This document shows positions 28,658 to 37,035 of a stretch of 47,755 nucleotides of DNA, piece after piece. This DNA is from Pseudomonadota bacterium. GTDB lineage: Bacteria > Myxococcota_A > UBA796 > GCA-2862545. The notes below the pieces were generated by a model. That model made no database searches, was not told the DNA's origin, and saw nothing but the letters and a program-made list of their open reading frames with translations. The DNA is taken from assembly GCA_005776945.1 (NCBI GenBank), contig SXOB01000067.1:1-47755 (forward strand), written 5' to 3'. A program made the translations under genes and the position numbers. Each line of letters starts with the position of its first letter. The stretch's first letter is position 1.

Positions 28658-30181
28658 GTGTGGTACGGACTCGGGCTCGCGAGCCTGATCGCCTGTGGCG
28701 ATGACACGACTCGGCCGACGGACGATCCGACGGATTCGGATGCGCCGCCGACCACGGGGGAGCCCCCTTCGGACACGGACGATCCGACGGACCCGCCGAC
28801 CGGGACGGACACGACGACCGATCTTCCCCCCGAAGGGCCGCCGCCGCCGACGAGCCTTGGCACGGCCCCTCACCGAATCGACGGCATCCAGAGCTCGGGC
28901 CAAGTGGGCCAAGTCGTCGCCACGTTCCCCGACATCGACGGTGATGGCGACGAGGAGATCCTGTTCTCGGTGCCCAACCTCGACAACGACGCTGGCGCGG
29001 CCCTCTCGGTCGGCGCCGTTCAGCTCGTTCCCGGCGGCGCCATCGGCGTGGCGGAGACCCCCGATGTCGTCGTGTCGACGATCTTCGGCGAGAACTCCGA
29101 CGACCACCTTGGGCAGGCCATCGTCGACGGCGACGTCGATGGCAACGGCAGCCCCGACCTCATCATCGGCGCGACCCGGTTCGGGACCGCGTTTTCAGGC
29201 GACGTGGGCGCGGTCTACGTTTCCTACAGTCCGCTGCCAGTGGGGGAGTCGCTTGTGACCTCGGCCGGCCACCGCCTCTACGGCCTGCTCGTCGAAGATG
29301 AAACCGGCGCGGCGATTTCCGTGGGAGATATGGACGGAGATGCGACCCTCGAAGTGGCCCTGGGGGCGCCTGGGATCGACATCGACGACTACGTGACCGA
29401 GGTCGGCACGGTCTTCATCTTCGACGAGGGCATGCCGTCGGTCGGTCTCGTCGACAGCGCACCCGGCAGCATCGTCGGCGTGCAAAGCGACCAGTTGGGC
29501 AAGGCGCTGGCCGCGCCGGGGGACACGAACGGCGACGGCGTAGGCGACCTGTGGATCGGCGCGCGCGACCGCGGCTTCAGCCTCGAAGGCGAAGCGCTGC
29601 TGTTCTATGGACCCCTCACGTCCGGTACGCGCGATTCGACGACGGCGGACGTCATCATCACGGGCCTCATCACGGCGGACGCAACGGGCAGCGCGGTGGT
29701 GAGCGCGGGCGACATGACCGACGACGGCTTGGGCGATGTCTGGGTCAGCGCGCCAGGCGCCTTGGGCGCGAATGGCGAGGTCTTCCTGGTGCCCGGCGGG
29801 TCGGTCAGCGGGCTGCGGGACACCAGCCCGATCCGCCTGCGCGGCGCGGCGCTGAGCAGCGCGGGCTCGTCGATAGCCGGCGACGCGGACCTGGACGGCG
29901 ACGGCGGCGGCGACGTGGTGGTCGGGGGAATCACCGAGGGTTCGGCCGGCCTCCTCGGCGGCGCGGTCTGGATCGTGCTCGCGCCCGAGGACGGGACTTC
30001 GGACCTCGATGACGTCGCCTGGAAGTGGTTTGGCGAGTCCGAATTCGATCAGGCCGGAACGTCCGTTGCCATTGGCGAAGTGACCGGGGATGGGGCCATG
30101 GATGTCCTCGTCGGCGCCATCGGTCGCGACCGAGGCCTGAGCGACGTGGGCGCTGTCTACGTGGTGCCAGGCAGCTGGTAG
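28658..30181 (+). CDS. FG-GAP (integrin-alpha-like) beta-propeller lipoprotein
   Basis: The 507-residue exported protein starts MWYGLGLASLIACGDD, where LIAC is a lipobox with Cys at position 13. A Thr/Asp/Pro-rich spacer follows (about 15-70). The body holds about seven FG-GAP repeats with calcium-binding Dx(D/N)xDG loops: DIDGDGDEEILFS, DVDGNGSPDLIIGA, DMDGDATLEVALGAPG, DTNGDGVGDLWIGA, DMTDDGLGDVWVSAPG, DLDGDGGGDVVVGG and EVTGDGAMDVLVGA, consistent with a seven-blade propeller. GTG 28658 is preferred because GGAGG lies five bases upstream; ATG 28637 would add MYRAEVS. Likely a surface adhesin or binding protein; ligand unknown. Confidence 0.85.
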   Translation: MWYGLGLASLIACGDDTTRPTDDPTDSDAPPTTGEPPSDTDDPTDPPTGTDTTTDLPPEGPPPPTSLGTAPHRIDGIQSSGQVGQVVATFPDIDGDGDEEILFSVPNLDNDAGAALSVGAVQLVPGGAIGVAETPDVVVSTIFGENSDDHLGQAIVDGDVDGNGSPDLIIGATRFGTAFSGDVGAVYVSYSPLPVGESLVTSAGHRLYGLLVEDETGAAISVGDMDGDATLEVALGAPGIDIDDYVTEVGTVFIFDEGMPSVGLVDSAPGSIVGVQSDQLGKALAAPGDTNGDGVGDLWIGARDRGFSLEGEALLFYGPLTSGTRDSTTADVIITGLITADATGSAVVSAGDMTDDGLGDVWVSAPGALGANGEVFLVPGGSVSGLRDTSPIRLRGAALSSAGSSIAGDADLDGDGGGDVVVGGITEGSAGLLGGAVWIVLAPEDGTSDLDDVAWKWFGESEFDQAGTSVAIGEVTGDGAMDVLVGAIGRDRGLSDVGAVYVVPGSW

Positions 30182-30184
30182 CGC

Positions 30185-31174
30185 TCAGGCCCGCATGTGT
30201 TGCAGATGGGGGAGCAGCTCGAAGGGGTCGGGAGCGACCTCTTCGCCGCGTTCTGTGATCCGTGAGGGGTGGATCGTGCCACCCATCTTCGAGGCCGCCG
30301 CCAAGTACGGCACCTTGAGCGGCTCGATGCCCATGAGGCGGCAACAGGTCGCGTCGACGGCTGGCAGGTTGTCGCCCATGACGAGCACACCCATGGGCTT
30401 GGCCGTGCCCATGATGGGCCCGTCGCCTTCCATGCCGATGATGCCGTCGACGATGCCGAAAGCGGGCCGAACCGTCGACCAGAGGTCGAGGATGCTCCGG
30501 TCGATGCCGGCCCAGTGAAGGGGGTTCTTTGGCCACCCGTAGATCGCGGACGGGACGACGCCGAACAGGTTCTTCATCGTGAGCGTGGCGCCGGCCCAAT
30601 GATGGACCTTGAGCTTCGCGAGGCTGACGACGAGGTCGGCCTGACGCACGGCCGCCGCGATGCGCAACTCCCCGAGCTTCGTCAGGTTGTGCACGAGGGT
30701 GGACGGGACGCCCGGTTCGAGGTTCAGGTCGACGAACGGCACACCCACATCGTCGAGGAGAGCGCCGAGACCGCTGTGTTCGAGGAGGTAGTCGGTGTCG
30801 CGGAAGTGGCCGGGCCCCTCCCCCACCGTGACGGTAGCGGCCCCGAGTTGGCGCATCGCTTCGGCTGCGGCGGCGACGAAGCGCACGTCGGTGTTGATCG
30901 GCCGGCCGGGATGAAACTCGACGAAATTGGGTTTGAGCAGGACCCTGGCGCCGCGCACCGCGGCCTTGAAGTCGGGGAACGCGTCGATGCCGCGGCGCAG
31001 GACGTCGGACAGGTTCACGTCGTAGGACGTCGCCTTGGCGGTGAACACGGTCGCTTTCGGCTGCTTGCGGCGCGCGTGGATCACGGCGCCTGTGAGGCCG
31101 CCAGCCGTGGCGAGCGCGGCGCCGGCGAGGCCGCCGAGCAGCAATTGGCGGCGATCAGGCAAGGGGGACCCCAA
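30185..31174 (-). CDS. DUF362 domain protein with Tat-like signal
   Basis: The 329-residue protein has a twin-arginine-type N-terminus, DRRQLLLGGLAGAALATAGG. The DUF362 core follows: RVLLKPNFVEFHPGRPINTD, AATVTVGEGPGHFRDT, ADLVVSLAKLKVHHWAGATL, TMKNLFGVVPSAIYGWPKN and IVDGIIGMEGDGPIMGTAKP, all recognisable for this family. DUF362 proteins have no agreed function; some carry ferredoxin domains, absent here. The start is TTG 31174 or TTG 31162; both overlap the end of the terpene-cyclase-like gene, which suggests co-translation. The Tat-like signal predicts export of a folded protein. It converges with the FG-GAP gene, three bases apart. Confidence 0.87.
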   Translation of the reverse strand: MGSPLPDRRQLLLGGLAGAALATAGGLTGAVIHARRKQPKATVFTAKATSYDVNLSDVLRRGIDAFPDFKAAVRGARVLLKPNFVEFHPGRPINTDVRFVAAAAEAMRQLGAATVTVGEGPGHFRDTDYLLEHSGLGALLDDVGVPFVDLNLEPGVPSTLVHNLTKLGELRIAAAVRQADLVVSLAKLKVHHWAGATLTMKNLFGVVPSAIYGWPKNPLHWAGIDRSILDLWSTVRPAFGIVDGIIGMEGDGPIMGTAKPMGVLVMGDNLPAVDATCCRLMGIEPLKVPYLAAASKMGGTIHPSRITERGEEVAPDPFELLPHLQHMRA

Positions 31175-31937
31175 GGAAGGGGTGCGGCGCGCCAGCGCCG
31201 GCGATGGCGGCGAGCGCGTCGACGTGGACGCGGCCGGTCAGGGCGCCGTCCGCCCGCTGCCGCGCGCCAAGGGCTGCCAGCCACGGCGCGACGTCGCGGC
31301 CGTGCCTGAGGCCGGCGAGCACGGCGAGGGCGAGCGCGTAGGCGCTGCTGCGCTCCGTGAGGTGGGCGGCGAGGCGGTCGAGCGCCCGGTTGGCGACGTC
31401 GCCGGACGGCAGGGCCAGCAGCGCGATGGCCGTGCTGTGGGGGTAGGAAGGCAAGTCCTGGCCCAACGCGTCGGGGCTGCCGAAGTTGTAGCCGCCGTCG
31501 GCGCAGGCGCGGTCGAGGAGAACCTCGCGGCCTTGGTTCACGCGCGCGTGGCCCCCGTGGCCGGCCGCGCAGAGGCCGACGATGGCCCAGGACGTGGGCT
31601 CCACCCAGGAAAACGTGCCGGGAACCCAGCTCCAGCCGATGAGTTTGCCGTCGAAGGTGCCACTCGTGTTGTCTTCGATGGCCTCGCCTTTTGCGGCGAG
31701 AATGGCGGCGACGGCCCGTTCTCGGCGGGCGTCTCCGTCGCCCGGCGCCACGGCGGCGGGGACGAGGGTTTCGGCCCAGCCAAGGTCGCGGTCGAGCCAG
31801 TCGAGCGGCGCCGGCAAGCCGGCGGCGACGGCCATGAGCGTCGGTTCTGCGGCGGGCTCGGCACCCGGGCCGTAGCCCCACGCGCCCGTTGGGGTGCGTG
31901 CGTCCGTCAACCAGGTGCGCAGGCGCTCGAGGTCCAC
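31155..31937 (-). CDS. Prenyltransferase/squalene-cyclase repeat-like protein
   Basis: The 260-residue protein looks like a short alpha/alpha-toroid of the terpene cyclase/prenyltransferase-repeat type. Repeat-like pieces are GAWGYGPGAEPAAEPTLMAV, SWAIVGLCAAGHGGHARVNQ, ADGGYNFGSPD and STAIALLALPSGDVANRALD. It lacks an obvious DxDD cyclase motif, so activity as a terpene cyclase is not supported; a peptide- or glycan-related role is equally possible. The start is GTG 31935-31937. It precedes and overlaps the DUF362 gene, which points to a joint function, and lies 24 bases after the end of the acyl-CoA dehydrogenase gene on the same strand. Confidence 0.72.
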   Translation of the reverse strand: MDLERLRTWLTDARTPTGAWGYGPGAEPAAEPTLMAVAAGLPAPLDWLDRDLGWAETLVPAAVAPGDGDARRERAVAAILAAKGEAIEDNTSGTFDGKLIGWSWVPGTFSWVEPTSWAIVGLCAAGHGGHARVNQGREVLLDRACADGGYNFGSPDALGQDLPSYPHSTAIALLALPSGDVANRALDRLAAHLTERSSAYALALAVLAGLRHGRDVAPWLAALGARQRADGALTGRVHVDALAAIAGAGAPHPFLGVPLA

Positions 31938-31961
31938 GGGGACCGCTATGCCGGCCGGGGC

Positions 31962-33830
31962 CTACTTGGCCGCTGCGCGTTCGTCGTTGGCCGCCGCCGA
32001 GCGGTGCCCCTGCCAATCGTGGCGGCCCGCGAGGCTGGACCGGCCCACGCTGGCGCGTAGTTCATCGGCGTTGTCGGCGAGGGCCCGGAATCGCTCATCG
32101 ACGAGCGCGCGCGCGTTCGCGGCGAACACGTGCGTGAGTTCGCGTGCGCCGTCTGCGGCGGGGTCGCCACGCCGGGCCTTGTCCGTGGCGTGGACGACGG
32201 ACGCGACGAGGACGGCGATCTCCATCGCGATGTCCACGGTGCGGAAGAGCAGACCCTGGCGGCGTTCGAGGCCGGCCTGATGGCGGACCATGAGGTGGAA
32301 CACCGTGCGCGCGAGGCGCCGCGAGGCGGCGTCGGCCCAGCGAAGATGCGGGGCGAGGTCGCCGAAATCTCCGTAGCGGAAGGCGGCGGTCCAGCCCATC
32401 CACAGCCGGGGGTACCAGCCCGCGTAGAAACGGGCGATGCCGGGCAACGCGGCGAGCTTCTGCCCCCAGGTGGCGCCCTTGGCGAGGAGCGGTCCGGCAA
32501 CGGCAAGGTGCTTGTCGACGAGTTCGCGCGCCATGAACAGGTGCATGATCTCGCTGCTGCCCTCGAAGATGCGGTTGATGCGGCTGTCCCGCATCATGCG
32601 CTCGAGCGGGGTCGTGACGAAGTCACCCCTGGCCACGAGCGACTCCTCGGTCTCGTAGCCGCGGCCGCCGTGAATTTGGATGGCCTCGTCGATGACGGTC
32701 CAGCCGCGGGTGCTCCCCCACTCTTTGGCCGTCGCCGCTTCAAGGCGGATGTCGTAGCCCTCGCGCGCGGCCAACTCCGTTGCGAGGTGGCACCAGGACT
32801 CCATCGCCCACACCGTTGCGGCCATGTCGCCGAGCTTGTGGGCGACGGCCTCGTGTTGGCCGACGGCGGCGCCCCATTGCACGCGTCGTGCGGCGTACGT
32901 CCGGCAGGCCTCCAGCGCGCGGCGGGCTCCACCCAGGCAGGCAGCAGGCAGGCTCAGGCGCCCGGTGTTCAGCGTGACGAGCGCGATCTTCAGGCCCTCG
33001 CCGGGCTTGCCCAACCGGTCAGCTTCGGAAACGCGCACGCCGTCGAGGCCAAGCCAGCCGTTCTCGAGCGCGCGGAGGCCCATGAAGCGGCAGCGCATCT
33101 TGACGCTCATGCCTGGCGCCTGACCGGAGACAATGAACGCGTGAATTTGGTTCGTCTCGGCGTCGCGGGCCATGACGATGAGCCAGTCGGCGATGGTGCC
33201 GTTCGTGATCCAGAGCTTTTCGCCTTGGAGAATCCAGTCGCCCTCGGGTGTCCGGCGGGCGGTGGTCGCGAGCCGCGCCGGGTCCGAGCCGACGTCGGGC
33301 TCGGTCAGCGCGAACGCGCTGATGGCGCCCTTGGCGAAGAGCGGAAGGAAGCGCTCCTTCTGGTCGTCGGTTCCGAACAGGGTCACGGGCATCGGGACGC
33401 CGATGCTGTTGTGGGCGCTCACGAGGGCGACGAGGCTCCCGTCGTAGCGGCCGATCAGCTCGACGGCCTTGCAGTACTCGGCATGGCTGAGGCCATGGCC
33501 GCCGTATCGGGTAGGGATTTTCAGCGCGAAGGCGCCGAGGCGGCGAAGCCCGTCCAGCACGCGCTCACCGTACTGCCCCTCGGTGTCGATGCGCGAACTG
33601 TCCACCTCGTGGAGAAGAAAGCGCTCGAGGCGGTCCATGAACGCGAGAAATTCGGGCCGCGCAGGGGTGACCGGCCAGGGGTTGATGTAGTCGACACGCA
33701 GGGTGCCGAGAAAGAGCTCCCGTAGGAAAGCGCGGCCTTTCCACGACTCGCGGGCGCCTTCGGCGAGGTCGCGGGCTTCGTCGGCACTTGCGTTGCGGGC
33801 GTCCACCAGGGCTCCAATATGAATGCCCAT
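31962..33830 (-). CDS. Acyl-CoA dehydrogenase, very-long-chain/ACAD9-like with C-terminal extension
   Basis: This FAD enzyme of fatty-acid beta-oxidation has 622 residues, longer than the 380-residue short-chain forms. It fits the VLCAD/ACAD9-type layout: N-terminal helices with GAFALKIPTRYGGHGLSHAE, the middle beta domain with FALTEPDVGSDPARL and LQGEKLWITNGTIADWLIV, the C-terminal helices with AIQIHGGRGYETEESL and RINRIFEGSSEIMHLFMA, where the Glu after IF is the expected catalytic base, then about 160 further helical residues. The ATG 33828-33830 lies within a FadR-like palindrome (33820-33837). It diverges from a VCBS/FG-GAP lipoprotein gene. Confidence 0.93.
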   Translation of the reverse strand: MGIHIGALVDARNASADEARDLAEGARESWKGRAFLRELFLGTLRVDYINPWPVTPARPEFLAFMDRLERFLLHEVDSSRIDTEGQYGERVLDGLRRLGAFALKIPTRYGGHGLSHAEYCKAVELIGRYDGSLVALVSAHNSIGVPMPVTLFGTDDQKERFLPLFAKGAISAFALTEPDVGSDPARLATTARRTPEGDWILQGEKLWITNGTIADWLIVMARDAETNQIHAFIVSGQAPGMSVKMRCRFMGLRALENGWLGLDGVRVSEADRLGKPGEGLKIALVTLNTGRLSLPAACLGGARRALEACRTYAARRVQWGAAVGQHEAVAHKLGDMAATVWAMESWCHLATELAAREGYDIRLEAATAKEWGSTRGWTVIDEAIQIHGGRGYETEESLVARGDFVTTPLERMMRDSRINRIFEGSSEIMHLFMARELVDKHLAVAGPLLAKGATWGQKLAALPGIARFYAGWYPRLWMGWTAAFRYGDFGDLAPHLRWADAASRRLARTVFHLMVRHQAGLERRQGLLFRTVDIAMEIAVLVASVVHATDKARRGDPAADGARELTHVFAANARALVDERFRALADNADELRASVGRSSLAGRHDWQGHRSAAANDERAAAK

Positions 33831-33837
33831 TCATTCA
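33820..33837. promoter_or_regulatory. FadR(TetR)-like operator candidate over the acyl-CoA dehydrogenase start
   Basis: On the minus strand the site reads TGAATGAATGGGCATTCA; its core TGAATG-NN-CATTCA is a perfect palindrome with six-base arms. As I recall it, the Bacillus FadR consensus is TGAATGAMTANTCATTCA, which differs at two spacer positions. The site covers the start codon, so binding would block initiation of translation or transcription of a beta-oxidation gene, as expected for acyl-CoA-responsive repression. No regulator gene is in the window, and part of the palindrome is coding, so chance cannot be excluded. Confidence 0.45.
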
Positions 33838-33901
33838 CCCATCTTCTGGTGAACCGCAAGGGGCGACGCGCTGGTTAGGCGCGACAACCCGTGGAGGTCC
33901 C

Positions 33902-35785
33902 ATGAGGACGCCAGCAGCACTCCTCGCTGCCTTGACTGCTTGCAACGAGTTCGACATCGCAGGACGAGAGCCCGAACCGGGCGTGCCGGCACCGACCGTG
34001 CCCGACCCACCGGTCTACACCGGCGACTGTTCGCTCGACCCGCAACCTGCGGAGTCGACGGATCTGGATGACGCCTGCGGCACGACGGAGCCATTCAGCG
34101 GCTTCGAACCCGTCGTGGACTGGGAGGCGGGCCCCGGGGAGAACTGTCGCGCCACGGTGGCCGTCGGCGACCTTGACCAAGACGGGATGCCGGAAATCGT
34201 GGCCTCGTTCTCGGGTCTGCTTCCGGGCTCGCCAACGGACCTCGTCGTCCTCGACGGCGACACGGGTGCCATCAAGGCCCGGATTCCCGCAAGCCTCGGC
34301 TACGGCAGCAGCCCCGCGCTTGGGGACCTGGACGGCGACGGGACGGCCGAAATCGTGGTCGTCGCGAGTTTCGGCAGCGACCTGCCCTTCGGCGACGGCG
34401 ACTACCGCGTCGCCGCGTTTTCGGCGTCGGGCGAATTCCTCTGGCAGTCCATCTCGTTCACGCGCGACGACTTCGACTACGCGACGGCTCCCGTACTCAG
34501 CGACATGGACCACGACGGCCTCGTCGAGATCGTCGCCGGTCGCGTCATCTTGAATTGGGATGGGTCCGTGCGCGGCGTGGGAACCCACGGTCGCGGCTCC
34601 TGGGGCATCGCACTTGGCGTCAGCGAGGCCGCCGTGTCCGCGGTCGCCGACATCGATCTGGACGGCGAAGAAGAGGTCATCGTCGGCGACGCCGTCTACG
34701 CGATCGACGGGACGGACAAGTTCTTCAACCCCGCCGCATGGGACGGGATGGTCGGCGTGGCGAACCTCGACGACGACGCCGAGGGGGAGATCGTGGTCTC
34801 GTCGTTCAACACGGTGCGCGCGGTGGACACCAACGGGACGGTCCTCTGGGGCCCATTTGATCTCCCAGATGCGAACATCACGTCGCCCCCGGCCATCGGC
34901 GACATCGACGGCGACGGCATGGCCGAGATCATCGTGGCCGGTGGCGACCGCGTCTGGGCGCTCAACCACGACGGGTCCGTGCTCTGGGACCGTCCGGCGA
35001 CGGACATGTCGGGGGCGTCTGGCGCGTCGATTTTCGACTTCGAGGGGGACGGCAGCCCCGAGATCGCCTACATCGACGAGATCCAGATGCAGGTGTTCGA
35101 CGGGCCCACCGGCGCGACGAAGTTCAAGACGTCAGAACACGCGTCGGACACCATGATGGACTACCCGGTCATCGCGGACGTCGATGCGGACGGGCACGCC
35201 GACATCGTGTTCGGCCACGCGAACTACGGCGTTGCGCTCACGGTCTACCGCGACGTCTATGAGCGCTGGGTGCCCACGCGGTCGGTGTGGAACCAGCACG
35301 CCTACAGCATCACGAACGTCGAGAGCGACCTTTCGATTCCGCTGGAGGCTGTTCCCAACTTCCTGGACAGCAACCTCTGGCATGGCGCGAAGGCGCTTGG
35401 GGTTTTCCACATCCCCGAGGCGCTCGGCGTGGACCTCGCGGGCGAGATCCTCGACGTCTGCGACGACGCCTGCGAGTTTGGCGTGGTCGCGGTGCTCGTC
35501 CGCGTGCGCAACATCGGCCCGGGCGAGGTGGAGGGGCCCATCAACGTCGCCCTCTACGGCGTCGAAGACGGCGTCCAGACCCTGCTTGGGACCGCCGTCG
35601 TCATGGAGACGATTCCGTCGGGAATGACGTCGGCGTCCTTGGCGATGGAGGTCGACGCCGCGCTCGTCGACGACATGGACGAGCTCGTGTTGGTCGCGGA
35701 CGAAGATGCGACGGGGTCCGGGCATGTTGACGAATGCGACGAGGAGAACAACAGCTGGGTGGCTCACGATCCGTTCTGCAACTGA
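33902..35785 (+). CDS. VCBS/FG-GAP repeat lipoprotein with C-terminal CARDB-like domain
   Basis: The 627-residue protein begins MRTPAALLAALTACNEFD, with lipobox LTAC (Cys at 14) and GGAGG six bases before the ATG. About eight Dx(D/N)xDG repeats follow, e.g. DLDQDGMPEIVAS, DLDGDGTAEIVVV, DMDHDGLVEIVAG, DIDLDGEEEVIVG, DIDGDGMAEIIVA and DVDADGHADIVFG, forming a probable propeller. The region VWNQHAYSITNVESDLSIP and a C-terminal Ig-like module (VAVLVRVRNIGPGEVEGPIN to DECDEENNS) resemble CARDB adhesion domains. Likely anchored at the outer membrane surface. It diverges from the acyl-CoA dehydrogenase gene and is followed by ndh after 14 bases. Confidence 0.87.
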   Translation: MRTPAALLAALTACNEFDIAGREPEPGVPAPTVPDPPVYTGDCSLDPQPAESTDLDDACGTTEPFSGFEPVVDWEAGPGENCRATVAVGDLDQDGMPEIVASFSGLLPGSPTDLVVLDGDTGAIKARIPASLGYGSSPALGDLDGDGTAEIVVVASFGSDLPFGDGDYRVAAFSASGEFLWQSISFTRDDFDYATAPVLSDMDHDGLVEIVAGRVILNWDGSVRGVGTHGRGSWGIALGVSEAAVSAVADIDLDGEEEVIVGDAVYAIDGTDKFFNPAAWDGMVGVANLDDDAEGEIVVSSFNTVRAVDTNGTVLWGPFDLPDANITSPPAIGDIDGDGMAEIIVAGGDRVWALNHDGSVLWDRPATDMSGASGASIFDFEGDGSPEIAYIDEIQMQVFDGPTGATKFKTSEHASDTMMDYPVIADVDADGHADIVFGHANYGVALTVYRDVYERWVPTRSVWNQHAYSITNVESDLSIPLEAVPNFLDSNLWHGAKALGVFHIPEALGVDLAGEILDVCDDACEFGVVAVLVRVRNIGPGEVEGPINVALYGVEDGVQTLLGTAVVMETIPSGMTSASLAMEVDAALVDDMDELVLVADEDATGSGHVDECDEENNSWVAHDPFCN

Positions 35786-35799
35786 TCTCGGGGACCGGC

Positions 35800-37035
35800 A
35801 TGCATGTCGTCGTCGTAGGGGGTGGTTTTGCGGGGCTCGCCGCGGCCCAGGGGCTGGCGGGCCAACCCGTCCAGGTGACGGTCGTCGACCGCCGCAATCA
35901 TCACCTGTTTCAGCCCCTGCTCTACCAGGTGGCCACGGCCGGCCTCGCGCCATCGGACATTGCCGAACCCATCCGGGCCATCCTGTCGCACGCACCCAAC
36001 ATCGCCGTTCGGCTGGCGGAGGTCGTCGGCATCGATCTGGAGAGTCGGCGCATCCGCCTCGATGACGGCGTGGTCCTTCCCTACGACCGGCTCGTGCTCG
36101 CCGCCGGGGTCCAACACGCCTACTTTGGACACCCGGAGTGGGAGGCCGTCGCCCCGGGCCTCAAGACGGTGGCGGACGCGCTCGACATGCGGCGCCGCAT
36201 GTTGCTCGCATTCGAACACGCTGAATGGTGCAACGACGAGGTCGAGCGGGCGGCGTTCATGACCTTTGTCCTCGTCGGCGCGGGTCCCACGGGCGTGGAG
36301 CTTGCGGGCGCAATCCAGGAGATTGCCCTTTGGACGTTGCGCAGGGACTTCCGGAGGATTGACCCGCGGACGGCGCGCGTCGTGCTCATCGAGGCCGGGC
36401 CGAGCGTGTTGCCGTCCATGGACCCTCGGTTGCAAGAGGCCGCCCTTCGCCAGCTGAGCCGGATGGGCATCGAAGTTCGCTTGGGAGCCCGAGTCACGGA
36501 GGTGGACGCCCGGGGCGTCACGATCGGAGGCGGTGAGCGAGTCGCGTCGCGAACGGTGTTCTGGGCGGCGGGTGTCGCTGCGAGTCCGCTTGGGGCGGCC
36601 TTGGGCGCTGCGCTGGACCGCTCAGGACGGGTCCTCGTGACGGGCGATCTCTCCGTCGAGGGGCACCGTGAGGTCTTTGTCGCTGGTGACCTCGCGTCGG
36701 TCGAGGGCGTTCCTGGCGTCGCGGCCGCCGCGGGCCAGATGGGGAGACTGGTCGCCGCCAATGTCCTGGCCGACCTGAAAGGACGTCCTCGAAGCCCCTT
36801 TCGGTACCTGGACAAGGGCCAGCTCGCGACGATTGGGCGCTACCGGGCGGTGGGCCAGGTGGGCCCGCTGCGCCTCAGCGGCCCTATCGCGTGGCTGCTC
36901 TGGGTCTCGGTCCACCTCTGGTTCTTGGTCGGCTTCCGCAACCGCTTGCTCGTGTTCACGAAGTGGGCGGTGGCGTGGGTGAGTTGGGAGCGCAGTAGCC
37001 GCCTGATCTGGGGACGAGAAGGCGGTTCCCGTTGA
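35800..37035 (+). CDS. ndh: Type II NADH:quinone oxidoreductase (NDH-2)
   Basis: This single-subunit respiratory NADH dehydrogenase transfers electrons to quinone without pumping protons. The 411-residue protein has the FAD motif VVVVGGGFAGLAAAQGL at residues 3-19, then HHLFQPLLYQVATAGL, the NADH-binding FVLVGAGPTGVELAGAI near 165 and a third family motif with FVAGDLASVEG near 295. The C-terminus is hydrophobic and amphipathic (SGPIAWLLWVSVHLWFLVGF), fitting membrane association. ATG 35800 is chosen at the MHVVVVGGG start; the open frame upstream overlaps the FG-GAP gene. Its TGA overlaps the kinase TTG. Confidence 0.92.
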   Translation: MHVVVVGGGFAGLAAAQGLAGQPVQVTVVDRRNHHLFQPLLYQVATAGLAPSDIAEPIRAILSHAPNIAVRLAEVVGIDLESRRIRLDDGVVLPYDRLVLAAGVQHAYFGHPEWEAVAPGLKTVADALDMRRRMLLAFEHAEWCNDEVERAAFMTFVLVGAGPTGVELAGAIQEIALWTLRRDFRRIDPRTARVVLIEAGPSVLPSMDPRLQEAALRQLSRMGIEVRLGARVTEVDARGVTIGGGERVASRTVFWAAGVAASPLGAALGAALDRSGRVLVTGDLSVEGHREVFVAGDLASVEGVPGVAAAAGQMGRLVAANVLADLKGRPRSPFRYLDKGQLATIGRYRAVGQVGPLRLSGPIAWLLWVSVHLWFLVGFRNRLLVFTKWAVAWVSWERSSRLIWGREGGSR

